Program-made: the position numbers and the translations under genes | From: Gibbsiella quercinecans | Lineage (GTDB): Bacteria > Pseudomonadota > Gammaproteobacteria > Enterobacterales > Enterobacteriaceae | Assembly: GCF_002291425.1 (NCBI RefSeq) | Contig: NZ_CP014136.1 | Location: forward strand, 5,222,925 to 5,286,924 | DNA: 64,000 nt | Direction of reading: 5' to 3' | The notes under the pieces: model-generated | What the model saw: the letters and a program-made list of their open reading frames with translations, nothing else | What the model was told of the DNA's origin: nothing | The model's database searches: none | In this document: one piece after another, positions 8,436 through 17,869 of the stretch | Layout of the letters: every line of letters starts with the position of its first letter | Numbering within the stretch: position 1 is the stretch's first letter

Positions 8436-9812
8436 TTAACGCGCGGAGCGGTGCAGAATCAAGCTGGCGGACTGTTTTTGCAACCAGCGCATGCGCAACG
8501 CCATCAGGATAGCAGCAAAGGTCAGGCCGATGATAAAGCCAATCCAAAAACCGCTCGGCCCCATCGCCGGCACCAGAATATCGGTTAACGCCAGTAAATA
8601 ACCGCTTGGCAGGCCCAGCAGCCAATAGGCGATAAAGGTAATAAAGAAAATCGAACGGGTGTCTTTGTAACCGCGCAGGATACCGCTGCCGATCACTTGG
8701 ATCGAGTCGGAAATCTGGTAAAGCGCCGCCAGCAGCATCAAATGCGAGGCCATTGTGACCACGGCGGGGTTGTCGTTATACAGTAAGGCAATGGGTTCGC
8801 GCAGAATGGCGGTAAATAGCGCGGTGGCGGTAGCCATAGCGATACCCACGCCGATGGACGCATTGGCGGCAATGCGCGCGCCCTCGACGGAACCTTTCCC
8901 CAGGTTATAGCCCACGCGGATGGTCGCCGCCACGCCCAACGACAACGGCAGTACGAACATCAAGGCGCTGAAGTTGAGCGCAATCTGGTGGCCCGCCACG
9001 GCGACAATGCCTAACGGCGAAACCAACAGCGCCACAACGGCAAACAGCGTAACTTCGAAGAAAATCGCCAACGCCACCGGCATGCCAATGCCAATCAGGC
9101 GTTTTATCGTCGCCCAGTCAGGCCCCCGGTGCTGGGTCGGCAACAGTTTGATGTCGCGTTGTGACGGCGCGCGTTTGACATACCAGCGCATCATCAGGAA
9201 CATCAGCCAGTAGACGCTGCCGGTCGCGACGCCGCAGCCGATCCCGCCCAATTCAGGGAAGCCGAATTTGCCGAAAATCAGCACGTAGTTAATCGGGATG
9301 TTTATCAGCAGGCCGATAAAGCCAATGATCATCCCTGGTTTGGTTTTTGACAGCCCCTCACACTGATTACGCAGCACCTGGAAGAACAGAAAGCCCGGCG
9401 CGCCCCACATAATGGTATGCAGGTAGCCAACGGCTTTTCTTTCCAGTTCAGGATCGATGTTATGCATCATGTCGATGACGAATTTGCTGTTGTACAGCAC
9501 GGCGATAATCAGCACGGAAACCGCAGAAGCCAACCAAAAGCCCTGATTGACCTGGTGCGCAATCCGCTCACGCCGGCCGGCACCGTTGAGTTGAGCGATA
9601 ACCGGCGTTAAGGCCAGCACCAGGCCATGGCCGAAGAGAATGGCCGGCAGCCAGATAGAGGTGCCTACCGCAACCGCGGCCATGTCGGTGGCGCTGTAGG
9701 AACCGGCCATGATGGTATCCACTACGCCCATGGCGGTTTGTGAAACTTGCGCAATAATGACGGGAATGGCGAGGGCTAATAAACTACGCGCTTCCTTGAG
9801 GTATTTCTGCAC
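8436..9812 (-). CDS. mdtK: MdtK (NorM), MATE-family multidrug/Na+ antiporter
   Basis: This 458-residue inner-membrane protein of the MATE family exports cationic drugs such as quinolones in exchange for Na+ or H+. It has twelve predicted membrane segments in two repeats. Family-typical stretches include [13 protein letters not shown] near the N-terminus, [30 protein letters not shown] and [19 protein letters not shown] chose the GTG at 9812 because it yields the MQKYL start and length of E. coli MdtK and has AAAGGTG just upstream. The open frame continues 19 codons further up. It is divergent from ribC, the arrangement seen in E. coli. Confidence 0.95.
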   Translation of the reverse strand: MQKYLKEARSLLALAIPVIIAQVSQTAMGVVDTIMAGSYSATDMAAVAVGTSIWLPAILFGHGLVLALTPVIAQLNGAGRRERIAHQVNQGFWLASAVSVLIIAVLYNSKFVIDMMHNIDPELERKAVGYLHTIMWGAPGFLFFQVLRNQCEGLSKTKPGMIIGFIGLLINIPINYVLIFGKFGFPELGGIGCGVATGSVYWLMFLMMRWYVKRAPSQRDIKLLPTQHRGPDWATIKRLIGIGMPVALAIFFEVTLFAVVALLVSPLGIVAVAGHQIALNFSALMFVLPLSLGVAATIRVGYNLGKGSVEGARIAANASIGVGIAMATATALFTAILREPIALLYNDNPAVVTMASHLMLLAALYQISDSIQVIGSGILRGYKDTRSIFFITFIAYWLLGLPSGYLLALTDILVPAMGPSGFWIGFIIGLTFAAILMALRMRWLQKQSASLILHRSAR

Positions 9813-10048
9813 GCATACACCTTTGGGGTTATTTATAATAGAGGCAGAGGGCGCCGTGAAGGCGAACAATGAAAGTTGTGAAACATTTTCACAAATATTG
9901 TACCTGCTCGGCGTTATGAATCAATCATTGTCATTAGCGCGGGCCAATGCCTGAACGATTTTTACCGTCGTAGATTTGGTTTTTTTTGCCAAGTGGGGCA
10001 AACTTGCTCCAGCGTTGTTGCACACATTGACTGAATAAAGAGGCAAAC

Positions 10049-10696
10049 ATGTTTACCGGCATAGTACAAGGCACTGCACCGTTGGTTGCTATCGATGAAA
10101 AACCCAACTTCCGTACCCATGTGATTGATATGCCGGCAGACTTGCTGCCTGGGCTGGAGCTGGGCGCCTCGGTGGCGCACAACGGTTGCTGTCTGACGGT
10201 GACCGCGATAGAAGGTAGCCGCGTTAGTTTTGATTTGATCAAGGAAACGCTGCGCTTGACCAACCTTGGGGCGTTGGCGCTCGGTGAGCAGGTGAATGTC
10301 GAGCGTGCGGCCAAATTCAGCGATGAGATTGGCGGCCATTTGATGTCCGGCCATATTATCTGCACGGCGGAAATCGCTAAAATCCATACTTCGGAAAATA
10401 ACCGCCAGATTTGGTTCCAGATCCCTGACGCTACGCTGATGAAATATGTATTGCACAAAGGTTTTATCGGCATTGACGGTATTAGCCTGACGATTGGCGA
10501 AGTGATTAATAACCGTTTTTGCGTGCACTTGATTCCTGAAACCCTTGAGCGCACCACCCTGGGTAAAAAACGTCTGGGCGACCGGGTGAATATCGAAATT
10601 GATCCGCAAACGCAGGCGGTGGTGGATACCGTTGAGCGGGTGCTTGCCAGCCGGAATGCGGTGGCGGTAGTAGAAGAGGTGGTTGCCAAGCTGTAA
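10049..10696 (+). CDS. ribC: Riboflavin synthase alpha chain
   Basis: This 215-residue protein dismutates two molecules of 6,7-dimethyl-8-ribityllumazine to riboflavin. The start MFTGIVQG, the two internally repeated lumazine-binding domains (about 1-97 and 98-215) and the repeated GxSLTI/GCCLTV type motifs ([17 protein letters not shown]) are diagnostic. The ATG at 10049 has AAAGAGGC upstream. It is divergent from mdtK and convergent with cfa. No FMN riboswitch is visible in front of it, in keeping with enterobacteria where that element usually sits before ribB. The gene is also called ribE in some annotations. Confidence 0.97.
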   Translation: MFTGIVQGTAPLVAIDEKPNFRTHVIDMPADLLPGLELGASVAHNGCCLTVTAIEGSRVSFDLIKETLRLTNLGALALGEQVNVERAAKFSDEIGGHLMSGHIICTAEIAKIHTSENNRQIWFQIPDATLMKYVLHKGFIGIDGISLTIGEVINNRFCVHLIPETLERTTLGKKRLGDRVNIEIDPQTQAVVDTVERVLASRNAVAVVEEVVAKL

Positions 10697-10743
10697 TGGT
10701 AATTATCGCCAGCAATGGGATTGTGCGTGCTGGCGTATTCGCT

Positions 10744-10782
10744 AACCCGCTCCCTGTCCGGGGGCGGAAGGGAGCAAGGGTT
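10744..10782. terminator. Hairpin between convergent ribC and cfa
   Basis: AACCC-GCTCCCT pairs with AGGGAGC-AAGGGTT around a 13-base GC-rich loop. There is no T run, so it is either a weak bidirectional terminator or simply an inverted repeat between the two gene ends. Confidence 0.4.
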
Positions 10783-10799
10783 ATGCGCAGGCGCCTGGG

Positions 10800-11951
10800 T
10801 TAGCGGGCAACGCGAATGCCGCCGGCAACGCCTTTCGGGCTGAACACCACCTGCCACAGCTGAATATCGCGGGCGCGGAACGCACCGGCACAGGCGTTCA
10901 AATAATAACTGAACATCCGTTCTAAACGCTCGGAATAACGTGCGGCCAACTGCGGCCATGCTTGTTGGAAGCGTTCATACCAAGCCATAAGCGTGCGATC
11001 GTAATCCGCGCCAATATTATGCCAATCTTCCATCACAAAATGCCCTTCACTAGCATGCGCGATTTGCGTAACCGAAGGAAGGCAGCCGTTCGGGAAAATA
11101 TATTTGTTGATCCAGGGATCGACATTCATATCGGTGCGGTTTGAGCCAATGGTGTGCAGCAGGAATAAACCATCGGGCTTTAAGTTGCGCTCAACCACGT
11201 TGAAATAGGTGCGGTAGTTTTTCGGGCCAACGTGTTCGAACATGCCGACGGAAACGATACGATCAAACTGTTGCTGCAGATCGCGGTAGTCCTGCAGCAG
11301 AATTTTCACGTCCAGCCCGGCACAGCGCGCCTGCGCCAGCTTCTGTTGCTCGGCGGAGATGGTCACGCCGACCACGGAAACGCCAAAATTTTTAGCGGCA
11401 TAGGCGGAAAGCCCGCCCCAGCCACAGCCGATATCCAGCAGGCGCATTCCAGGCTGAAGTTGCAGTTTTTCACAGATCAACTGCAGTTTGGCTTCCTGAG
11501 CCTGTTCCAGGGTTTTGGCATCTTTCCAGTACGCACAGGAATACTGCATGTAGGGATCGAGCATCAGGGTGAAAAGATCGTTACCCAGATCGTAATGTTC
11601 TTTCCCGACGATCCAGGCGCGCTTTTTCGATTGCAGGTTAACCAGACGCGCAGTGGCGATACGCAGCGTGTCTTTCAGGTGGTGGGGGAGTTTCCTTTCC
11701 AAACCGGCATTGATGACGCGCTGGAAGAAGACATCCAACCGTTCGCATTCCCACCAGCCGTCCATGTAGCTTTCCCCCAGGCCGAGGGAACCTTCCTGGA
11801 GGACACGTTTAAAAAAATCAGGGTTTTTAACCTTGATATCGAAAGGTCGTGAGCCATTTATTGCAATACCGGCCATGCTGAGCATTTCATGGGCGATACG
11901 ATACCATTGGTTATCCTGGATGCTCAGATCTTCTATACACGATGAACTCAT
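10800..11951 (-). CDS. cfa: Cyclopropane-fatty-acid-phospholipid synthase
   Basis: This 383-residue SAM-dependent methyltransferase adds a methylene bridge to unsaturated acyl chains of membrane phospholipids, giving acid and stationary-phase resistance. Recognisable parts are the N-terminal KNPDFFKRVLQEGSLGLGESYMDG region, the SAM-binding LLDIGCGWGG, and the active-site GMFEHVGPKNY and INKYIFPNGCLPS segments. The ATG at 11951 follows GGAGAAG and gives the MSSSCIE start and almost the E. coli length (382). The long upstream region (to 12517) contains a MITE-like repeat. In E. coli the gene is transcribed from sigma70 and sigmaS promoters; I did not locate them with confidence. Confidence 0.96.
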   Translation of the reverse strand: MSSSCIEDLSIQDNQWYRIAHEMLSMAGIAINGSRPFDIKVKNPDFFKRVLQEGSLGLGESYMDGWWECERLDVFFQRVINAGLERKLPHHLKDTLRIATARLVNLQSKKRAWIVGKEHYDLGNDLFTLMLDPYMQYSCAYWKDAKTLEQAQEAKLQLICEKLQLQPGMRLLDIGCGWGGLSAYAAKNFGVSVVGVTISAEQQKLAQARCAGLDVKILLQDYRDLQQQFDRIVSVGMFEHVGPKNYRTYFNVVERNLKPDGLFLLHTIGSNRTDMNVDPWINKYIFPNGCLPSVTQIAHASEGHFVMEDWHNIGADYDRTLMAWYERFQQAWPQLAARYSERLERMFSYYLNACAGAFRARDIQLWQVVFSPKGVAGGIRVAR

Positions 11952-12517
11952 AGCTTCTCCATTACCTTTCTTCTGACTTATGGCCCGCTTGAAATAGCTT
12001 AGCCAATTTTGCGGGCACATACGTAAACCTACGGAAAAAACCGCGGCGTCTGATATCCGACATGAGCAGAGGAAAACTTTAAGGAGACGCCCGGCGCAAG
12101 TGGGCGCAGGGGACACTCATCTTAAAAAACTGTGACGCAATACGCGAGCGCAGTAACTGCTAATAATAAAAGTTATGCAATAGCGTTATGCCCTTCATAC
12201 TTCAGGTTGGCGGGGGGGGTGGCTTTGAAACGCCGAGAGATGAATGCGAGAGAGGCAGTCTCTCACCGCCGGCCAGCCGCTGGCGGACCCTGCGTTCCCG
12301 ACGAATTTTTCACCGCAAAACAACGTGACTCACCCCTTCTGCGCCCGCGCTGTTTAAGCTCGCGTTGGCGCTTTTATCCTGCAACTTGAATTATTTGGGG
12401 GATAGCGAACTTATTCGCAATAAAGTATAGGCGCGCCAGGGCGGTTACTCAACTGTAAATCGCACCTGGCAAAAGTATTATCGAGTGATTATTAATAGTG
12501 ATTATTAATAATGTTAA
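11952..12517. other. Intergenic region upstream of cfa, with a repeat element
   Basis: This stretch contains the cfa leader and promoter region and the 216-bp inverted-repeat element at 12188-12403. The remaining sequence near 12420-12517 is AT-rich. I see no supported gene; short open frames across the repeat look like chance. Confidence 0.5.
12188..12403. repeat. MITE-like inverted-repeat element, copy A
   Basis: The left end (ATGCCCTTCATACTTCAGG, then TTG) and the reverse complement of the right end (ATCCCCCAAATAATTCAAG, then TTG) agree at 16 of 22 positions. Inside is a GC-rich core with GCGTTGGCGCTTTT near the right end. A second member with related ends lies at 18816-18927. The size, terminal repeats and intergenic location suggest a short non-autonomous element or a family of intergenic RNA-structure repeats. 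Confidence 0.6.
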
Positions 12518-13723
12518 TTATGAAAAAGCGTCGGCGCTAGCGCCGGTGGCACGCTCGCCTGGCTGCGGCTTATCGCGCTGGATAAAATAACCGAGCATCG
12601 CCAGCAACACGGTTGAAGCCATCACCGTCACGGTGGCAATCAGTGGGTTTGCAATAAAGGCTGAAACCAGCATGCTGGCAATGAAGCACAGCCCCAACTG
12701 CAGTGTGTTTTGCAACGCAGCCGCTTTACCGGTGCCGGTTGGGAAAGGCATCAGCGCGTTGGCAACCACGATCGGGTAAGTGGCCCCGTTCACCAGTGCC
12801 ATCAGGCAGAAGGGCACCAGCAGGCTGGTCAACGTAGGCTGCGTGAGGGTTGCCACCAGATACAACGCGATCATACTCACGCCATAGGCTATCAGCAGCC
12901 ATGGCAACAGCGCATTGCCGTTCAGGCGTTTGAGCGCGCTGCGGCAACCATATCCCCCCACTAAGAAAGCCAGAGTCTGGGGCATATAGCTTAAGCCAAT
13001 GTCGCTTGGCGTATAGCCCATAGCGCTGAGAATAAACGGCGAACCGGTCAACCAGGCAAAGAAGCCGGCGGAGCAGGCGGCAAACACCATCACATTGCCG
13101 CTGAAAATGGGCGAACGCAGCAGTTGCAGAAAGCCGACTGGCGCCACGTTATCGCCGCTGGCTTGCGGTAAGCGGCGTTTATCCTTCAGCGCCAGGGTCG
13201 GCGCCAGTAATGCGACGGTAATGGCCAGTAAAACAGCGAAGATCGCCCGCCAGCCGATGTGGCTTAGCAGCCAGGCGCCCAGCAACGGTGCCAGGGCCGG
13301 CGATAATGCCACCAACGGCATAATGGTGGCGAAAATTTGGTTGGCCCGGCTACCCTGGTAGCGATCCACCACCAGCGCCTGCCAGCTCACCGCGGCTGAA
13401 CACACGCCGATAGCCTGAATAAAGCGCAGACACCACAGTTGCAGCGCCGTTTGTACCCACAGCATGCCCAGGCAACCCAGGCCAAATAGCGTCAGGCCGA
13501 TCAACAACACCGGTTTGCGCCCCAGTTTGTCGGACAGCGGCCCCCACAGCAGTTGAGCGAAGGCAAAACCGGCTAAAAAAATACTTAGGCTGGCGCTGAT
13601 CGCACCAGCGGAAATTTGCAGTTCTTGTTGCATGACGCCAAAGGCCGGCAGATACATATCCGTCGCCTGGTAGCCCAGCATGCTTAGGCCGGAAAGGTAA
13701 AAAAGTAGTCCAAAATTACGCAT
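12518..13723 (-). CDS. punC: PunC (YdhC), purine nucleoside transporter, MFS Bcr/CflA type
   Basis: This 401-residue MFS protein has twelve predicted membrane segments. It begins [23 protein letters not shown] and carries the MFS loop motif [14 protein letters not shown], as in the Bcr/CflA subgroup, and is close to E. coli YdhC (PunC), which imports nucleosides such as adenosine. It is divergent from the LysR gene punR, its known activator in E. coli, with about 120 bases between them. Both lie beside purR, so this is a purine-related neighbourhood. The assignment rests on sequence resemblance and exact synteny. Confidence 0.92.
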   Translation of the reverse strand: MRNFGLLFYLSGLSMLGYQATDMYLPAFGVMQQELQISAGAISASLSIFLAGFAFAQLLWGPLSDKLGRKPVLLIGLTLFGLGCLGMLWVQTALQLWCLRFIQAIGVCSAAVSWQALVVDRYQGSRANQIFATIMPLVALSPALAPLLGAWLLSHIGWRAIFAVLLAITVALLAPTLALKDKRRLPQASGDNVAPVGFLQLLRSPIFSGNVMVFAACSAGFFAWLTGSPFILSAMGYTPSDIGLSYMPQTLAFLVGGYGCRSALKRLNGNALLPWLLIAYGVSMIALYLVATLTQPTLTSLLVPFCLMALVNGATYPIVVANALMPFPTGTGKAAALQNTLQLGLCFIASMLVSAFIANPLIATVTVMASTVLLAMLGYFIQRDKPQPGERATGASADAFS

Positions 13724-13845
13724 TTAATGCTCTCGTTAGTTCTTTATGCTAGAGGTTTTGCAGCGGCGCCAGTCTAACCGGCTGGATCTTCGCTTGTGAA
13801 ACGCTAATATTTGCAAGGTGCTATGAAAAAATTTGAAGGCAAAAT

Positions 13846-14787
13846 ATGTGGTCTGAATACTCACTTGAGGTGGTGGATGCCGTTGCGCGTACCGGCAGCT
13901 TTAGCGCCGCGGCGCAGGAGCTGCACCGGGTGCCTTCTGCGGTCAGCTATACGGTGCGCCAACTGGAGCAGTGGCTGGCGGTGCCGCTGTTTGAACGGCG
14001 CCACCGTGACGTTGAATTGACCCCGGCCGGGGCGCTATTTGTGCAGGAAGCACGCGTGGTTATAAAAAATATGCTCGATACGCGCCGCCGCTGCCAGCAG
14101 GTGGCCAACGGTTGGCGCGGGCAGTTGAAAATCGCGCTGGATATCATCGTTAAACCCCAGCGCAGCCGCCAATTGATCCTGGATTTTTATCGTCACTTTC
14201 CGGATGTGGAGCTGATGCTGTATCCCGAAGTGTTCAACGGCGTGTGGGACGCGCTGGCCGACGGGCGGGTGGATATGGCGATTGGCGCCACCCGTGCCGT
14301 ACCGGTGGGCGGTGGTTTTAGTTTCCGCGATATGGGGTTTATGAACTGGCAGTGCGTGGTCAGCCCCGATCACCCATTGGCGCAATACGCTGGGCCGCTG
14401 CAGGACGATCAACTGCGCCAATTCCCGGCGCTGATGCTGGAGGATACCTCGCGCAACCTGCCCAAACGCGTGACCTGGGCGTTGAATAATCAGCGGCGGC
14501 TGGTGGTGCCGGATTGGGTATCGGCGATCGATTGCCTGCGCAGTGGATTATGCATGGGTATGGTGCCGGCCCACCGCGGGCGGCCATTGATCGCCAGCGG
14601 CGAACTGCACGAACTGCAACTGGAAGAGGCCTATCCGCCCAGTGCTTGCTGCCTGACCTGGCAGCAGCAGGCATTGGCGCCGGCGATGGCCTGGCTATTG
14701 GAGTATCTTGGCGATAGCGAAACGCTGAATCAAGAGTGGCTTAGCGAGCATACGCCGGGGGATGCATGCCCCGGCGTGTATGATTAA
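13846..14787 (+). CDS. punR: PunR (YdhB), LysR-type activator of punC
   Basis: This 313-residue LysR regulator has an N-terminal winged helix ([36 protein letters not shown], residues about 5-40) and a C-terminal effector domain (90-300). In E. coli PunR activates punC in response to adenosine. The protein starts at ATG 13846 and ends at 14787, overlapping the end of convergent purR by four bases. The punC-punR intergenic space should hold the operator; I could not define it by eye. Confidence 0.92.
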   Translation: MWSEYSLEVVDAVARTGSFSAAAQELHRVPSAVSYTVRQLEQWLAVPLFERRHRDVELTPAGALFVQEARVVIKNMLDTRRRCQQVANGWRGQLKIALDIIVKPQRSRQLILDFYRHFPDVELMLYPEVFNGVWDALADGRVDMAIGATRAVPVGGGFSFRDMGFMNWQCVVSPDHPLAQYAGPLQDDQLRQFPALMLEDTSRNLPKRVTWALNNQRRLVVPDWVSAIDCLRSGLCMGMVPAHRGRPLIASGELHELQLEEAYPPSACCLTWQQQALAPAMAWLLEYLGDSETLNQEWLSEHTPGDACPGVYD

Positions 14788-15809
14788 CGGCGGTAGTCGA
14801 TAAACGGGCCGTCGGCCACGGAGCGGCGTTCAACCAGCTTAGGGTGCACTTCAATCACTTGCGATGTTTCACGCTTGCTGATAATGCGGTCAAGCAACAT
14901 GGCGAACGCCATCTCGCCCAGGCGCTCTTTCGGCTGGTGAATGGTCGTCAACGCCGGGCTAAAGTAGCGCGCATTGCGCACGTTGTCATAGCCAATGACG
15001 GAAATGTCTTGCGGCACCCGCAGGCCAAGTTCGTCCGCGGCGCAGATCGCCCCCATCGCCATAATGTCGCCCCCGCAAAACACGGCGGTCGGGCGGTGTT
15101 TTTGCGACAGTATCTGGTGCATGGCCTGGTAGCCGGATTCCGGCTCGAAATCCCCTTGCACAATCCACTCTTCGCGCACCTCTATATTGGCTTCCTGCAG
15201 CGCTTTCAGGAAGCCCTGGTGGCGGCCACCGCCGGTGTTGCGCGAAAGCTGGCCGGGGATAATGCCAATGTCGCGGTGCCCACGTTCGATCAGGTAACGG
15301 CCGGCCAGATAGCCGCCTTCAAAGGCGTTGTCCAGGATGGTGTCGGTGAAGTCGCCGCGCGCCGAGCCCCAGTCCATCACCACCATGGGAATATTACGGT
15401 AGTCTTCCAGCATGCCCAGCAGCTGCTCCGGGTATTCCGAGCACATCACTAGCAGGCCATCGACGCGTTTTTGCGCCAGCATCGCCAGGTAAGCGCGCTG
15501 TTTGTCCAGGTTATTATGGGAGTTGCACAAAATCAGCGTGTAGCCTTTGCTGTAACAGCTGTTTTCGACGGCTTCGATCACTTCGGCAAAGTAGGGGGCT
15601 TCGCTGGAGGTCGCCAGCAGGCCGATGGACTTGGTGTGGTTGACCTTCAGGCTGCGGGCCACGGCGCTTGGGGAATAATGCAGTTCCTTGATGGCTGCCC
15701 ATACGGCCGCTTTGGTTTCTTCGGCGACGAAACGGGTTTTATTGATGACGTGGGAAACGGTGGTGGTGGAAACGCCCGCGCGTTTGGCCACATCTTTTAT
15801 CGTTGCCAT
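14784..15809 (-). CDS. purR: PurR, purine repressor (LacI family)
   Basis: This 341-residue repressor binds hypoxanthine or guanine as corepressor and shuts down purine biosynthesis genes. The start [28 protein letters not shown] is the classic LacI/PurR headpiece with the hinge helix ([10 protein letters not shown], about 47-56). The corepressor domain follows, with [13 protein letters not shown] and [31 protein letters not shown]. The ATG at 15809 has AGGAGTC upstream. A PurR-box-like site at 15856-15871 suggests autoregulation, as known in E. coli. Confidence 0.97.
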   Translation of the reverse strand: MATIKDVAKRAGVSTTTVSHVINKTRFVAEETKAAVWAAIKELHYSPSAVARSLKVNHTKSIGLLATSSEAPYFAEVIEAVENSCYSKGYTLILCNSHNNLDKQRAYLAMLAQKRVDGLLVMCSEYPEQLLGMLEDYRNIPMVVMDWGSARGDFTDTILDNAFEGGYLAGRYLIERGHRDIGIIPGQLSRNTGGGRHQGFLKALQEANIEVREEWIVQGDFEPESGYQAMHQILSQKHRPTAVFCGGDIMAMGAICAADELGLRVPQDISVIGYDNVRNARYFSPALTTIHQPKERLGEMAFAMLLDRIISKRETSQVIEVHPKLVERRSVADGPFIDYRR

Positions 15810-15855
15810 GTAAAGAATGACTCCTGGATTCGCATGTTACAGCATGTAAGCGCAT

Positions 15856-15871
15856 TGTTAATCGTTTGCGT
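15856..15871 (-). promoter_or_regulatory. Candidate PurR operator upstream of purR
   Basis: The minus strand reads ACGCAAACGATTAACA, about 50 bases before the purR start. The left half and centre match the PurR box (ACGCAAACGTTTNCNT); the right half is degenerate. This would allow autorepression. Confidence 0.6.
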
Positions 15872-16212
15872 GCATATAACTCTCCTCAAAAAAGCGAAAA
15901 CTGAGTTTTTAATGTGGAAGTCGTCAGCGCTTGGTGAGTGAGGGCTCTTTTGCCGGTGCACAGCAGTGAACTGCGAATTTTGGCCTATCTTGAGAAAAAG
16001 TGAAAGGGCTAATCAACATTAATCATGTTCCGCCGCCAGGCCAGGCGGGTTATTGCCGGCCCGGCAATAACGGCGCGTGCCGCCGACGGCACCCGCTGCG
16101 TCGCGGCGTTGTCATAGCACAAGATTTTATCTGTAAACTGTGGGAGAATCATTGACGTATTAATATAATGGCTTTTATGCTCGAACCAGCCAATCTGATA
16201 AGGAGTTTGTTG
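15872..16212. other. Intergenic region between purR and ynhF
   Basis: E. coli carries the MFS gene ydhP in this interval; here it is absent and I see no remnant frame. The stretch contains a perfect 21-bp palindrome at 16050-16070, several smaller GC-rich inverted repeats, and an AT-rich block ending in TATAAT (16164-16169) that may be the ynhF -10 element, though no good -35 is at the right distance. Confidence 0.5.
16050..16070. repeat. Perfect 21-bp palindrome between purR and ynhF
   Basis: TTATTGCCGG and its exact complement CCGGCAATAA flank a single central C. With no loop it is more like a protein-binding operator than an RNA hairpin. No adjacent regulator other than PurR is present, and it does not resemble a PurR box. 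Confidence 0.5.
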
Positions 16213-16302
16213 ATGGATACCGATCTGAAGTTATCGCTGTTTACGACGGTGTGTGCGCTGGCGATGATTATTATCTTTAGCTTTACCGCTGTGATGCACT
16301 GA
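16213..16302 (+). CDS. ynhF: YnhF, 29-residue inner-membrane peptide
   Basis: A strong ribosome site (AAGGAG, 16200-16205) precedes an ATG that opens a 29-codon frame: MDTDLKLSL, then a single hydrophobic helix (CALAMIIIFSFTAV), ending MH. This matches the size, start (M-x-TDLK) and location (between purR and sodB) of E. coli YnhF, a stress-associated small membrane protein of unknown function. A clean intrinsic terminator follows 14 bases after the stop, so it is a monocistronic unit. Confidence 0.9.
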   Translation: MDTDLKLSLFTTVCALAMIIIFSFTAVMH

Positions 16303-16315
16303 TCCCCTGACATAA

Positions 16316-16342
16316 AAAAGGCGCAGCCTGGCTGCGCCTTTT
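16316..16342 (+). terminator. Intrinsic terminator of ynhF
   Basis: AAAAGGCGCAGC pairs with GCTGCGCCTTTT around a short loop, with the T run at the end of the stem. It lies just after ynhF and just before the IS200 left end. Confidence 0.85.
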
Positions 16343-16356
16343 GCTTGTCTATGGAA

Positions 16357-16379
16357 AACCCCCAGCTAGGCTGGGGGTT
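16357..16379. terminator. IS200 left-end hairpin
   Basis: AACCCCCAGC pairs perfectly with GCTGGGGGTT around the loop TAG. It is part of the transposase recognition end. On the minus strand it is followed by TTTT and on the plus strand by TTCC, so it may also block transcription entering the element. Confidence 0.75.
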
Positions 16380-16489
16380 CCGGAAAGCTTTCAGCTTTAA
16401 GCCAGTTATTAAAACCCCTTTTGATTTGTTAAAACATCTTGCGGTCTGGCAACTGCAAAAGTTCAACAAGAAATCAAAAGGGGGTCCCA

Positions 16490-16948
16490 ATGGGGGACGA
16501 AAAGAGCTTAGCGCACACCCGATGGAACTGTAAATATCACATAGTTTTTGCGCCAAAATACCGAAGACAAGCGTTCTACGGAGAGAAACGTCTGGCGATA
16601 GGCAGTATCTTAAGAAAGCTATGTGAGTGGAAAAATGTACGGATCCTGAAAGCTGAATGCTGCGCAGATCATATCCATATGCTTGTGGAAATCCCGCCCA
16701 AAATGAGCGTATCTGGCTTTATGGGATATCTGAAAGGGAAAAGCAGTCTGATGCTTTATGAGCAGTTTGGAGATCTGAAATTCAAATACAGAAACAGGGA
16801 GTTCTGGTGCCGGGGGTACTACGTAGATACGGTGGGGAAGAACACCGCGAAGATACAGGAATACATAAAGCACCAACTTGAAGAGGATAAAATGGGCGAG
16901 CAGTTATCGATCCCTTACCCGGGCAGCCCGTTTACGGGCCGTAAGTAA
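16490..16948 (+). CDS. tnpA: IS200 transposase TnpA (HUH-Y1 type)
   Basis: This 152-residue single-strand DNA transposase shows the HUH motif (His61-Ile-His63 in ADHIHMLVE) and the catalytic Tyr125 (KIQEYIKHQL). The start MGDEKSLAHTRWNCKYHIVFAPKYRR is nearly the same as classical IS200 TnpA, and the length is the usual 152. I start at ATG 16490, after a GGGG-rich ribosome site; the open frame extends upstream to 16439. In Salmonella, IS200 tnpA is silenced by a 5' stem-loop and an antisense RNA (art200); an equivalent leader (about 16385-16489) is present here but was not analysed in detail. Confidence 0.96.
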   Translation: MGDEKSLAHTRWNCKYHIVFAPKYRRQAFYGEKRLAIGSILRKLCEWKNVRILKAECCADHIHMLVEIPPKMSVSGFMGYLKGKSSLMLYEQFGDLKFKYRNREFWCRGYYVDTVGKNTAKIQEYIKHQLEEDKMGEQLSIPYPGSPFTGRK

Positions 16949-17029
16949 CGGAGTCTGATGCAAATGTCAGATCGTATGCGCCTGTTAGGGCGCGGCTGGT
17001 AACAGAGCCTTATAGGCGCATCAGAAAAA

Positions 17030-17048
17030 CCTCCGGCTATGCCGGAGG
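17030..17048 (-). terminator. IS200 right-end hairpin acting as sodB terminator
   Basis: On the minus strand CCTCCGGC-ATA-GCCGGAGG is followed directly by TTTTT, a textbook intrinsic terminator, 20 bases after the sodB stop codon. The same hairpin is the IS right end, so the element seems to supply the sodB terminator. Confidence 0.75.
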
Positions 17049-17068
17049 ATATTTATTTTCCTGCCATT

Positions 17069-17647
17069 TTACGCCAGGTTTTCTGCCACAAATGCCCAGT
17101 TGACCAGCGCCCAGAAGTTTTCCAGGTAGTTGGGGCGTGCATTGCGGTAATCGATATAGTAGGCGTGTTCCCACACATCCACGGTCAGCAGCGGTTTGTC
17201 GTCACCGGTCAGCGGGGTTGCCGCGTTGGAGGTGTTGACGATAGCCAGGCTACCATCTGCTTTTTTCACCAGCCAGGTCCAGCCGGAACCGAAGTTGCCG
17301 ATGGCAGACTTGGTGAATGCCTCTTTGAACTGGGCGAAAGAGCCGAAGGATTGGTTGATGGCATCAGCCACCGCGCCGCTAGGTTCACCGCCGCCTTGTG
17401 GCGACAGGCAGTGCCAATAGAAGGTGTGGTTCCATACCTGTGCGGCGTTGTTGAACACGCCGCCGCTGGCGGTTTTGATGATATCAACCAGGGATTTCCC
17501 TTCAAACTCGCTGCCTTTCACCAAATTGTTCAGGTTAACCACGTAGGTGTTATGGTGCTTGCCATAGTGGTATTCCAGCGTTTCGGCGGAAATGTGCGGC
17601 TCGAGGGCGTTTTTTGCATACGGTAATGCAGGTAATTCAAACGACAT
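17069..17647 (-). CDS. sodB: Superoxide dismutase, iron type
   Basis: This 192-residue enzyme converts superoxide to hydrogen peroxide and oxygen in the cytoplasm. The metal ligands are His27, His74, Asp157 and His161 (the last two in DVWEHAYY). Gln70 in the NNAAQVWNH segment marks the Fe form; Mn enzymes carry a Gln at a different position. The start [12 protein letters not shown] follows AAGGAGAAAG. In E. coli the mRNA is a RyhB target around the ribosome site; the A-rich leader here would permit that, but pairing was not tested. Downstream lies the IS200 right end, which appears to terminate the transcript. Confidence 0.97.
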   Translation of the reverse strand: MSFELPALPYAKNALEPHISAETLEYHYGKHHNTYVVNLNNLVKGSEFEGKSLVDIIKTASGGVFNNAAQVWNHTFYWHCLSPQGGGEPSGAVADAINQSFGSFAQFKEAFTKSAIGNFGSGWTWLVKKADGSLAIVNTSNAATPLTGDDKPLLTVDVWEHAYYIDYRNARPNYLENFWALVNWAFVAENLA

Positions 17648-17869
17648 TGCTTTCTCCTTTTTATTTACAACGACTGCTTCGGCGGTGGCCGTAGTACTGG
17701 GTGCCGCCGCCGTAAAAGAGAGTTGTTATATTTTTTGTGTGGATATTAATCTTAACAACTTTGCCGGTGAAAAAAAGGTTTAAAGTGTGCTAACTGTCTG
17801 ATTGATTAAAGCATCGGCAGGATCGGGATAACAATACGGCAGGCTTAAGGCGCCGGCCGTAGGAGGGGA

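Larger units (their letters stand above)
16350..17050 (+). mobile_element. IS200-type insertion sequence (IS200/IS605 family), apparently intact
   Basis: A roughly 700-bp element carries one complete IS200-like tnpA gene and subterminal hairpins at each end (16357-16379 and 17030-17048), the signature of this family, which has no terminal inverted repeats and makes no target duplication. The exact ends cannot be fixed without an empty site. It lies between the ynhF terminator and the end of sodB. IS200 typically moves rarely and is protected from outside transcription by its end hairpins. Confidence 0.9.

Noticed and set aside
9934-10959. A 341-codon open frame antisense to ribC and the end of cfa
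   Set aside because: It is a reading-frame shadow of two well-identified genes, its translation resembles no protein family, and it has no ribosome site.
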